Shown: positions 47,455-54,639 of the stretch, one piece after another | Layout: each line of letters starts with the position of its first letter | How positions within the stretch are numbered: the stretch's first letter is position 1 | Virus record (IMG/VR): IMGVR_UViG_3300009034_000048 | Location: 1 to 54,639 of that record | Source of the DNA: a virus | Reading direction: 5' to 3' (one strand) | DNA length: 54,639 bases | Notes under the pieces: generated by a model | What the model saw: only the letters and a program-made list of their open reading frames with translations | Database searches by the model: none | What the model was told of the DNA's origin: nothing | Made by a program: the position numbers and the translations under genes

Positions 47455-48134
47455 AAAAACCATTGCAATTGGTGATAATAGGTGGGGGAAGTAGTATCCA
47501 AGAAGGTGTCTCTAAAGATTTATGGAATAAATTGAAAGATAAGTTTGTGATAGGGATTAATTATTCATATAATTATTTTAAAGACCCTACTATTTTATGT
47601 TATTGTGATAAGAAATTTTATAACGATGAAAGAAAAAAAATAAAGAATCTTCCTTTAGTAATAGGAAAAGAACACGGTCAATTACACCCTGAACCAAATA
47701 CTATAATGCTTAAAACTATAGCTTCTAAATATTCTAGAGATTTGAAAAATGGAGTTTGGAAATCCAGTTTAACAGGTATTTTTGCCTTAACTTTAGCAAT
47801 ACATTTGTTAGATGAAGGCGAGATATTTTTATTAGGATATGATTATTCTGCAATAGGTAAAAGCAAAAGAAGCGAATCTCTTACTCATTTTTATCAAGAA
47901 GAGATTCAACACAGAGGGACAGGACGAACAAATTATTATGATTCAAGTGGGCGAGCTGATAAAGATTTTTTACCTTATAAAAACGAGAAAAAAATAAAAA
48001 TTTATAACGTCAGTATGAATAGTCGTATAAATACTTTTAAAAAAATTTCTTATGACCAATTCTTCAAAATGCTAGATAAGAAAACTTATAATCAAGAAGA
48101 GTTACGGAAGTTTATTAAGGAGAAATTAAAATGA
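47448..48134 (+). CDS. DUF115/MptE-like paralogue
   Basis: A 228-residue paralogue of the previous gene: VIIGGGSSIQEGV, GINYSYNYF, FLLGYDYSA, HFYQEEIQHRGTGRTNYY. The two copies diverged in the middle, which may change the acceptor. Both could transfer CMP-activated sugars, as GT42 enzymes do; family placement is by eye. Confidence 0.65.
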   Translation: MLKKPLQLVIIGGGSSIQEGVSKDLWNKLKDKFVIGINYSYNYFKDPTILCYCDKKFYNDERKKIKNLPLVIGKEHGQLHPEPNTIMLKTIASKYSRDLKNGVWKSSLTGIFALTLAIHLLDEGEIFLLGYDYSAIGKSKRSESLTHFYQEEIQHRGTGRTNYYDSSGRADKDFLPYKNEKKIKIYNVSMNSRINTFKKISYDQFFKMLDKKTYNQEELRKFIKEKLK

Positions 48135-48616
48135 TACGCAAGGGGGATATACTTTTGGTAAGGAATTTATTAGACCCTGTATCTTGGATAATCTCTTTGG
48201 TAACTAAAAGCAAGTGGACTCATACTGCTTGGTGTATAAGTGAAACCCAATTATTTGAGTTAAGAAGCAATGGTTTGACAGCTCATCCTATAAACAAATA
48301 TTATAGAAAGCCATATTATAAAATTAAATTATTACGTTTAAAAGGATTAAAAAAACAAAAAATAAAAAAAGCAATGAACTATATTTGGGGGTTTGGACAT
48401 AATAGAAACTACTTTAAATTTTTTTGGACATTAATTTTGATAGGTTTTGGTTATGTTAGAAAAAGTCCCATAGTAAGTTGTTCTGGATGTATAGCTTATT
48501 GTTTGAGTCAGGTAGGGTTTTATTTTAAAAAAGGAAAGAATCCGCTTTTAATCACTCCAGCCGATATTGACCAATCTAAGAAAACCATAAATATTACTGC
48601 GAAAGAATTGTTTTAA
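48131..48616 (+). CDS. YiiX-like permuted papain-fold protein
   Basis: A 161-residue protein: RKGDILLVRNL and SKWTHTAW (His), followed by VSCSGCIAYCLSQVG (nucleophile Cys) and LLITPADID. The order fits the YiiX/NlpC-P60 permuted amidases, which cleave peptides, lipids or cell-wall linkages. Last plus-strand gene; two bases separate its stop from the minus-strand tail gene. Could act in lysis or envelope remodelling. Confidence 0.75.
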   Translation: MIRKGDILLVRNLLDPVSWIISLVTKSKWTHTAWCISETQLFELRSNGLTAHPINKYYRKPYYKIKLLRLKGLKKQKIKKAMNYIWGFGHNRNYFKFFWTLILIGFGYVRKSPIVSCSGCIAYCLSQVGFYFKKGKNPLLITPADIDQSKKTINITAKELF

Positions 48617-48618
48617 TT

Positions 48619-50103
48619 TTACTTAGTTATTTTTATAGGAGTAACTAATTTAAAAGAACACCACCCAGTGCCAGATGGTAAAGTTTTTCCTGCAATATTA
48701 AATCCTAATCCAGATATAAATTGTATATATTTAATACGATAAATACTAGGTAATGTAGTCAAAGTATTTAATAATATTTTATATTCTCCATCGGCAATTA
48801 TTCCTGTATAAGATAAAATGCTTTCTGGTTGACCAGTTTGGCTCATGTCTATTATTCTGATATATACTCCTAACCCTGCTGAAAGTCCTGGATAAGATAA
48901 AGGGTCTCCAGAATAACCCCTATTCATATTTTCTATTTCAAAAGAAATTTTAGTATCGTTACTACCTTCAAAATAATTATCAGTATTGAAATGATAAGTC
49001 AAATAATGCCAAAAATTCCCTCCAACTGCTACAGTAGTAGTATTAGAATCATGAGATGCCGATAAATAAGATTCAAAAAGAACATCTTTATTGTTCCCAC
49101 TTACTTTAGGTGTAAATGATATTTTAGAATTGGAGAAATTATATATTCGATGCAATGTAAAATCTGTTTGGATAAAAACTAAACCACTCCATTGACCAAT
49201 TACTGCTCCCCAATAACTACTTTTGAAAGGATAATTACTCCAGGGTAAAGCGTGTTGATACAAACTCCAAGTAAATTTGTTGGCTTGTGGTTGAGGATAA
49301 AGATTGGAAGTTAAATTTCCATCTAAATCAATATAATCGATATTTGTTACTATAGGGTAAGGACTCCACCAACCAGGTGTTCCAGGGTCGCCAGGGTCAT
49401 AAGGAGGCGATGGAAGAGGTAATTGAGTAGTTTTAAGTCTAGTTCCTAAATAATTTCCTTCTCTTTTAAGCAAAAGAAGACGACTTTGAGTATCATCAAA
49501 TGAAGAAGGAGGCTCGCCACTTTCTTGTTCTGTAATCCAAAAAGAACCATAGATATTATTTACTATTCCTACAGTATTTGGAGTGAAATTTTCAATTAAT
49601 GTTGTAATTGCTAAAAAATGTCTCAAATCTTCTATATGATAAGCTTTTATATCTACAAGTTTTTTTGCCTCTAAATTGGTATCTTTCCAATCAGTTTGAT
49701 GGTCTCCTATATTATATTCAGTTCCATTTTCATCATAATTAAAATAAGTGTCTTTAGTTTGTCCAAGTGCTGTTAATATTTTTTCTGTTGATTCTCGAAG
49801 TTCCAATATATGTTTTTTATATATATCAACTAAATTTGTTTCCGTATCTATTTCGGTAAATTGAGTTTTAGAATTATCGCCACCTTCGACATAACCAGTA
49901 TCGTCTTCAGAAAAAAAACCTAAATCTTCTTCTTGCTGGGCTCTAATTTCTTGTAATTCTTGTATATGGATAGGATTAATATGGGTAAATCCCTTATATT
50001 CGTCTCCAGCTTCGCCTTTTGGAGTCTTTATAGGGTCATTAGTCCAGTCTGGAGCTGTGATATTAATTTCACTGAAACATCTTGGGCATCGTTCTTCTGC
50101 CAT
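48619..50103 (-). CDS. tail-fibre-like structural protein with repeated HIxELR motif
   Basis: A 494-residue minus-strand protein. The N-terminal part has a CPRC pair and three copies of a helical motif (HIQELQEIR, HILELREST, HIEDLRHFL), typical of tail-spike or fibre shafts that trimerise. The C-terminal ~250 residues are rich in Gly, Ser, Tyr and Trp and resemble a receptor-binding or carbohydrate-binding beta-sandwich. It lies downstream of the large tail protein. Confidence 0.7.
   Translation of the reverse strand: MAEERCPRCFSEINITAPDWTNDPIKTPKGEAGDEYKGFTHINPIHIQELQEIRAQQEEDLGFFSEDDTGYVEGGDNSKTQFTEIDTETNLVDIYKKHILELRESTEKILTALGQTKDTYFNYDENGTEYNIGDHQTDWKDTNLEAKKLVDIKAYHIEDLRHFLAITTLIENFTPNTVGIVNNIYGSFWITEQESGEPPSSFDDTQSRLLLLKREGNYLGTRLKTTQLPLPSPPYDPGDPGTPGWWSPYPIVTNIDYIDLDGNLTSNLYPQPQANKFTWSLYQHALPWSNYPFKSSYWGAVIGQWSGLVFIQTDFTLHRIYNFSNSKISFTPKVSGNNKDVLFESYLSASHDSNTTTVAVGGNFWHYLTYHFNTDNYFEGSNDTKISFEIENMNRGYSGDPLSYPGLSAGLGVYIRIIDMSQTGQPESILSYTGIIADGEYKILLNTLTTLPSIYRIKYIQFISGLGFNIAGKTLPSGTGWCSFKLVTPIKITK
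48623..48648. other. inverted repeat at convergent gene ends
   Basis: TTAGTTA (48623-48629) and TAACTAA (48642-48648) form a 7-bp stem with a 12-base loop where the plus- and minus-strand operons meet. There is no proper T-tract on either strand. Weak candidate bidirectional terminator. Confidence 0.3.
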
Positions 50104-50318
50104 TATTCTTCCTCATCATCTTTATATACTGCATAAGTTTTCCATTTACCTGATTTACCATCAAATACCGAATCTTGATTACCAAATTTATTTTGTTTAC
50201 CTGTTTTAGTAAAAGGTTTATTTTTACCTTCTTCTATGTTATCAAAGATATAATCTAGTTGTTCTCGTAAATATTTAATTTCATCTTCTAATTTTTTTAT
50301 TCTATCGTTTAAAGTCAT
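50103..50318 (-). CDS. coiled-coil protein in tail operon
   Basis: A 71-residue protein: N-terminal trimeric-type coiled coil (RIKKLEDEIKYLREQLDYI) and a Lys/Gly/Asn-rich tail. It sits between two tail genes with one-base overlap to the next. Possible chaperone or tip protein. Confidence 0.6.
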   Translation of the reverse strand: MTLNDRIKKLEDEIKYLREQLDYIFDNIEEGKNKPFTKTGKQNKFGNQDSVFDGKSGKWKTYAVYKDDEEE

Positions 50319-50332
50319 ATTCTTTACCGTCC

Positions 50333-53300
50333 TTACTCGCCTCTTGATTGGAGACTGACACTACGTTTATAATATCTTCCATTCTCTAATCCCAAAGCAA
50401 CTCTCCAACCTCCAATATTATAAGAAATAGAAACTATATTTAAAGGATTTTCTATTACTCCATCTATCATTATTCTATTTGACAAATTTATATTATAAAA
50501 ACATACACTATCGATTGTTATTTCTATTGTTCCAATTATTTTTTTATCAGCTTTTTTGCTTAATTGCCAGTTAGCATAATCCTTTGCGAAATTAGTGTCA
50601 TCCCAAGAAGGAATATACCTATATGTAAGGGGTCTTCCTTCTCCATCTCTTTCTAATACATACCATCCACCGATTTGGATTCCTAATCCATTTAGAGATA
50701 AATTTTCCATAATAGTTTCTGGATAATCTCCCATTTTTGGTGTAAAAAACATCAAAGGATTAGAAATATCGGAAGTAGGGTCATCGCTTGGGTCTTCTGT
50801 ATGAGAATAATTTTCTTTCTTCCATAAATATAAAGTTAAACTATGGGCTCTTGCGTTGACCATTTTTCCTGTCTCATCTGATTGAAATAAATAGGCAGGT
50901 TGATTTAATGTTACCTCACCAGTTTCATAATCGACAGTAAAACCTTCCATGCCTTTTTTAAGTTCCCAAGTTCCAAATATTCCCAAACTAGATTTGTAAT
51001 TAAAACCAGGTCTTTCTGCTTCTAATTCTGGAGGAAATTCATCTGTCCAAGAAGCCCATCCTTGTGTTGGTTCTTCACCTAATCCAAGTTTATATAGCCA
51101 ATATGTAGGGATACTATATTTAGTAAAAACGTCTTTATATAAATCATTTTCGTCAACTGTATGATTAAATACTCCACTAGTTCCTACTTGTGTTTCAGGG
51201 TTGTAGTCATCCGAAGCTAATCTTTCATAAGTAGCATCCCAAGCTGGAGTTAAAGTTGTAGTTACATATACTTTCCTTGTTCCCTGTTCTTTACTTCCTC
51301 CTCTATCATTAAATCTTCTCCAAACAAAATTACCTATTTGAACTCTAAATTTATTTACTATTCCTTCTATTGATTCTCTAAAAGAATGTCTTATTACTTG
51401 ATATAATCCTAAATTTTTATCTATTTCTTGTCTTTCCAAATAAACAATATCTCCTTTTCCAGCTTGCCACAATTTTTTAGTTTCATTAATATCATAATAC
51501 CAACCAAAATTCCCAGCATTAGTTACTAAATTACTGATAGCATCTGATTCCCCTGTGCCAAATAAACTTATAGTTTGAGGAACAAATCCACCAACATCAA
51601 AACTAGCTCCACAAGCAGATAAACCTTCCGATATAGAATTATAATAAAGTTCTCGATTGTCTTGTGGTCTATGTCCTACAAAGAAATATTTTTTAGTTTT
51701 ATTGCGTTTCCAGTATTTATCTTGGCATGTAATTCTTATTGAATCGGGACTATTGGTAGGATTGATTTGTGTAACATATCCTTTATATAAAGTCCATATA
51801 TGATATTTGATTTCTACAGATAATTCCATATCAGGTTTGGTATTATCATAAGGTCTACCTAATAGAAAACTCGCTGTATGAGGAGAGTTCAGGGATTTTG
51901 TTATTGTAATACTATCTACATCTACATCAGTTTGTTCAACAGAATTAATATATACTTTTACATATTCTTTTCCTAAAGATTGATAACCAGCATCTCCTGG
52001 CACTTGCCAAGATTGTAAAAATCCTACTTTATTATTAATGTCTGATTTACTCTCTGCTAACATTCCAAATTTATTATCAATATCTTCAATTGTTCCATTA
52101 ACCATACCAAAAATATTATTAATATCATTTACGGAGGGTTCAACAGTGTCTATAGTTATTGCGTCGGCTAAAGTTAAAGTTTCTGATAATTCTCTAGATA
52201 ACATAATATCTAGATTATCACTAAGAGCAAGAATGTCTGATGATTCTTGTTGTATCAAAAATGCTACATTTATTTCATCGTTGAGTGTGACAGTATCACT
52301 TTCTTCTTGTTTTGCAAGGGTAAGATTTAATTCTATAGCGTCTGTTAAAGTTACAGTCTCTGACTCGTAATGATATGGATAAGGATAGATAGGAGCAGAA
52401 TAGCCCATATAATCTTCGTAAGGAGAACCTTCTCCTGCGGTAGCACATGGGGAAGTAAAATAAATTTCATAAGTTTCACCAGTGCCAGTTAATAATTCGG
52501 GGTCTGTTTCTGAGGTATTGTCTCCTGTTTTATCATCAACAGTGCCAAGATAATTACCTGTGCAATTATAAAACCAATTATATCTACTTGTCAAAGTTCC
52601 ATCAAGTTGTCGCAAAGCGTTTCCTGTAAATGTGTGAAAAATACAATTGCGAACAACAGCAGTTGCCCCTGCTTGGAACACATATATAGCAGAATCTCCA
52701 TCATAAAATGTGCAATTAGTTACAGTGACTGAACCAGTAGAAAAAACTTTGATTACATGGTCGACATTGCCTGGGAAATCGTAAAATAGCCCATAATTAA
52801 TTTCCGTAGATTGCTGTATGTCTATTGCATCATTATTTCCAGATGGAAGAATAAAATCGTGGCATTTAAGACGATTATATATAACTTTTGTTGAACCTTG
52901 AGAAGGAGTTGCTTGATTTAGTAAAGCTGTAATATCATAAACCTCTAAATCATTAAATGTGACAGTTTGACAATTTTTCACTTGTAAACCAGGAGTATAT
53001 CCAGAAGGGGATATATCATGGGCTATAGTTAAATTATTGCAAGTAAAATCAGAAGTAAAATCAAGAAAGACCAGTCCTCCATAATAAGAAATATATTGAA
53101 CTGTATTATTATCAAAATAGGCAGGTGCATAATTTCGGAAATCAATATTGCCATCTATATATTCGAATATACAATATCTAAAATCATTCAGATTTCCATA
53201 TGTATTTGTTGCATAAGAATATAGTTTTTCCCAATTATTAGCAGTATTTTTTGTAAATATTATTTCATTACCTAAAGTGCCAACGGCGACTATACTACCA

Positions 53301-54046
53301 CTTTGAATTTCAATTTTTTTACTGGCATCAACCTGAACTTGACAACCTGCTTCTATAGTTACTTGTGCTCCACTTTTAATATATAAATGGTCTGTTACGA
53401 TATGAGGACTACTTGCTAAAGTCCAAGTCTCGTTACTAGTTATATCTCCACTATGGATATAAGGAAGATTTAAATTTTTAACATATCCAGTATAAGTGCT
53501 TCCGCTTCCTGCTCCACCAAGTCTTTGTAAACAAAAAATGTAACGGAAATCTACCTTTTCATGTAAATCTAATTGTAAAGTATCTAATAAAGTTGTTCGG
53601 TTAGAATCACTATAAATATAACAATAAATTCTTCCATAAGTCCCAATACTTTCGTCTCTTTCTATAGTTAAATAATAATCCGTATTTTCAGTATAGTTTC
53701 CATAATCGCTATATTCAGTGCTAGAATTTCGTTCATAAAGTTCAATCCATCTATTGCCTCCCCTATGATTAAACGCTACTCCTAATCCATCAGAACAACT
53801 TTTAAAATCAGTAATAGTATTAGTTAATGACCAAACCATTGCTCGTCCATATCCACCAGTTTGACCAGTAATTTTTACTTGAACTTCATGGTTAAAATCC
53901 CCATCGAAAAAATCTACTCCTTCATCTTTATAAACCCAAGCATTTGCACCATTATCTAAAGTGTCAAAGGAGCAAGTATCCGAAGTAAGAGTTATATCGC
54001 TATTAGGGTCTACTTCCGTAAATGTAGTAAAATCTACATAAGCCAT
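50333..54046 (-). CDS. large chimeric tail protein (beta-helix plus hub-like domain)
   Basis: A 1237-residue protein. Residues ~1-190 look like a LamG/lectin-like sandwich. Residues ~200-550 form a right-handed parallel beta-helix (repeated short strands, Asn ladders and NNTVQY-type turns). Two repeat blocks follow (four ~25-residue TLTD/TLND-type units, then three DINN-FGM-type units). The last ~550 residues start with YVKVYINSVEQTDVD and resemble phage hub/late-control proteins. A fused receptor-binding and baseplate protein is inferred. Confidence 0.75.
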   Translation of the reverse strand: MAYVDFTTFTEVDPNSDITLTSDTCSFDTLDNGANAWVYKDEGVDFFDGDFNHEVQVKITGQTGGYGRAMVWSLTNTITDFKSCSDGLGVAFNHRGGNRWIELYERNSSTEYSDYGNYTENTDYYLTIERDESIGTYGRIYCYIYSDSNRTTLLDTLQLDLHEKVDFRYIFCLQRLGGAGSGSTYTGYVKNLNLPYIHSGDITSNETWTLASSPHIVTDHLYIKSGAQVTIEAGCQVQVDASKKIEIQSGSIVAVGTLGNEIIFTKNTANNWEKLYSYATNTYGNLNDFRYCIFEYIDGNIDFRNYAPAYFDNNTVQYISYYGGLVFLDFTSDFTCNNLTIAHDISPSGYTPGLQVKNCQTVTFNDLEVYDITALLNQATPSQGSTKVIYNRLKCHDFILPSGNNDAIDIQQSTEINYGLFYDFPGNVDHVIKVFSTGSVTVTNCTFYDGDSAIYVFQAGATAVVRNCIFHTFTGNALRQLDGTLTSRYNWFYNCTGNYLGTVDDKTGDNTSETDPELLTGTGETYEIYFTSPCATAGEGSPYEDYMGYSAPIYPYPYHYESETVTLTDAIELNLTLAKQEESDTVTLNDEINVAFLIQQESSDILALSDNLDIMLSRELSETLTLADAITIDTVEPSVNDINNIFGMVNGTIEDIDNKFGMLAESKSDINNKVGFLQSWQVPGDAGYQSLGKEYVKVYINSVEQTDVDVDSITITKSLNSPHTASFLLGRPYDNTKPDMELSVEIKYHIWTLYKGYVTQINPTNSPDSIRITCQDKYWKRNKTKKYFFVGHRPQDNRELYYNSISEGLSACGASFDVGGFVPQTISLFGTGESDAISNLVTNAGNFGWYYDINETKKLWQAGKGDIVYLERQEIDKNLGLYQVIRHSFRESIEGIVNKFRVQIGNFVWRRFNDRGGSKEQGTRKVYVTTTLTPAWDATYERLASDDYNPETQVGTSGVFNHTVDENDLYKDVFTKYSIPTYWLYKLGLGEEPTQGWASWTDEFPPELEAERPGFNYKSSLGIFGTWELKKGMEGFTVDYETGEVTLNQPAYLFQSDETGKMVNARAHSLTLYLWKKENYSHTEDPSDDPTSDISNPLMFFTPKMGDYPETIMENLSLNGLGIQIGGWYVLERDGEGRPLTYRYIPSWDDTNFAKDYANWQLSKKADKKIIGTIEITIDSVCFYNINLSNRIMIDGVIENPLNIVSISYNIGGWRVALGLENGRYYKRSVSLQSRGE
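52019..52130 (-). repeat. DINN-type protein repeats
   Basis: Three units of about 14-15 residues in the large tail protein: DINNIFGMV, DIDNKFGML and DINNKVGFL. They probably form a short linker rod before the hub-like domain. Confidence 0.7.
52143..52372 (-). repeat. TLTD-type protein repeats
   Basis: Four units of about 22-25 residues in the large tail protein, each with S-x-T-x-TL-x-D-x-I/L-x-x-x-L (ETVTLTDAI, DTVTLNDEI, DILALSDNL, ETLTLADAI). A flexible or stalk-forming spacer after the beta-helix. Confidence 0.75.
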
Positions 54047-54090
54047 TTAGATATATTTCTCCTTATAATTATTTTATTTATACACTAATT

Positions 54091-54549
54091 TTATGAAACC
54101 GTAATTGTGATTTTTACATAAAGGTCAGTATCTGCATCAACAGCTTTAATTGAAAATGTAAATCTATCTAATAAAGTATCACCAGTTTCAGTAGCACTAT
54201 CACCAACTCCAGCTTCTGTTATATTGTAACTAACTCCACTTCCAAAACTAAAAGTTTTTTCGAAAGTAACTTGGTCTGTTGATACAGAAGCGACAGTGGC
54301 AGATGCTCTTTCAACTTCCGTTTCAAGAGAAGTATCTCCAACAACAGGCGAAGCTGTTCCAGTTCCTATAGTAATATAACCAAATCCTGTAATACCAGTT
54401 GCTCCTATACCTTCTCCAAGCAAATCTCTTACTCTTGATTTACCTGTAGTCAATATAAGATTTTTAATTTCTTCTTTATCTATAATCGAACCATCTTTTC
54501 TTCTTCTTTCGATAACTGCATTTCCTATCAATTTTAATCCTTCTTTCAT
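54091..54549 (-). CDS. tail-fibre/baseplate-associated protein
   Basis: A 152-residue protein. GYITIGTGTASPVVGDTSLETEVER is a common motif in phage tail-fibre or baseplate proteins, followed by Gly/Thr-rich strands. The N-terminal part is charged and helical. GGAGGAAG lies upstream on the minus strand. Part of the tail operon. Confidence 0.7.
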   Translation of the reverse strand: MKEGLKLIGNAVIERRRKDGSIIDKEEIKNLILTTGKSRVRDLLGEGIGATGITGFGYITIGTGTASPVVGDTSLETEVERASATVASVSTDQVTFEKTFSFGSGVSYNITEAGVGDSATETGDTLLDRFTFSIKAVDADTDLYVKITITVS

Positions 54550-54561
54550 TTTCTTCCTCCT

Positions 54562-54639
54562 TTATTTCCAACCATTTTTATTAAGTTTTTTGACAAAGTT
54601 ATCTTCTTCATCAAATATTTTTCGTTCCATATTTCCTGT
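54562..54639 (-). CDS. partial minus-strand tail gene (C-terminal end)
   Basis: The minus-strand frame is open from the window edge to TAA at 54562-54564, ending DEEDNFVKKLNKNGWK. It stops 12 bases before the next tail gene. It belongs to the same operon; its function is not seen here. A 22-residue peptide starting at the ATG inside is the alternative. Confidence 0.5.
   Translation of the reverse strand, partial: TGNMERKIFDEEDNFVKKLNKNGWK

Noticed and set aside
52038-52370. Plus-strand ORF inside the tail gene
   Set aside because: It mirrors the TLTD/DINN repeat region on the other strand and has no ribosome site. Repeats make long shadows.
1-54639. tRNA genes and CRISPR arrays
   Set aside because: No cloverleaf with T-loop consensus and no regularly spaced direct repeats were found in the intergenic gaps I read; a tool scan would be decisive.

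Overview
The window is a 54.6 kb piece of a large, AT-rich tailed-phage genome (Caudoviricetes type), not bacterial chromosome. It has tightly packed small genes with ATGA/TAATG overlaps, strong AGGAGG-type ribosome sites, a full phage-style replication and recombination set, and tail genes at the right end. There are no rRNA, tRNA or housekeeping operons. The host is probably Gram-negative because the phage carries two CMP-Kdo pathway genes. A small basic protein resembling the TIGR04137 family (Chlamydiae/Verrucomicrobia/Planctomycetes/Elusimicrobia-type bacteria) hints at a PVC-like or neighbouring host. That host call is inference.

Layout. 1-7457: small accessory genes, a membrane-anchored RuvB-like ATPase, an HD-GYP phosphodiesterase, a tyrosine recombinase and two HExxH metalloproteases. 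7596-20874: MazG-like NTP pyrophosphohydrolase, small membrane and zinc-ribbon proteins, a deoxyribosyltransferase-like enzyme, a bS21 homologue, a FEN-type 5' nuclease, ClpP, two trypsin-like proteases, peptide deformylase, a third HExxH protein, a phosphoesterase, a SemiSWEET-like protein and KdsA. 20920-35521: MgtC-like protein, DnaQ-like exonuclease, a primase-polymerase/helicase split by a frameshift, RuvC-like, RecA-like and RusA-like proteins, an RNA-repair pair (RlaP with an in-frame stop, plus a PNKP-type phosphatase), a cupin, two methyltransferases and a family B DNA polymerase. 35664-48616: HNH and PD-(D/E)XK nucleases, SbcD/SbcC-like pair, TIGR04137-like protein, tyrosine phosphatase, KdsB, macro domain, then a glycan cluster (GT-A, GT29-like, pyruvyltransferase, two DUF115/MptE-like proteins) and a papain-like YiiX protein. 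48619-54639: minus-strand tail and receptor-binding genes, converging on the plus-strand block.

Regulation. Three intergenic promoters share one architecture, AGTTAG-N10-TTGACA-N18-TATACT with a TRTG extended -10 element. They divide the plus-strand block into long transcription units. One hairpin-plus-T-tract terminator lies at 1793-1842. No gap without a gene exceeds about 150 bases.

How the genes work together. The replication core is PolB, PrimPol-helicase, RecA, FEN, DnaQ and SbcCD, with at least four Holliday-junction or branch-processing candidates. A translation-directed set (bS21, TIGR04137-like protein, peptide deformylase) may tune host ribosomes. KdsA, KdsB and several CMP-sugar-type transferases suggest that the phage makes and transfers Kdo, either onto its virion or onto the host envelope.
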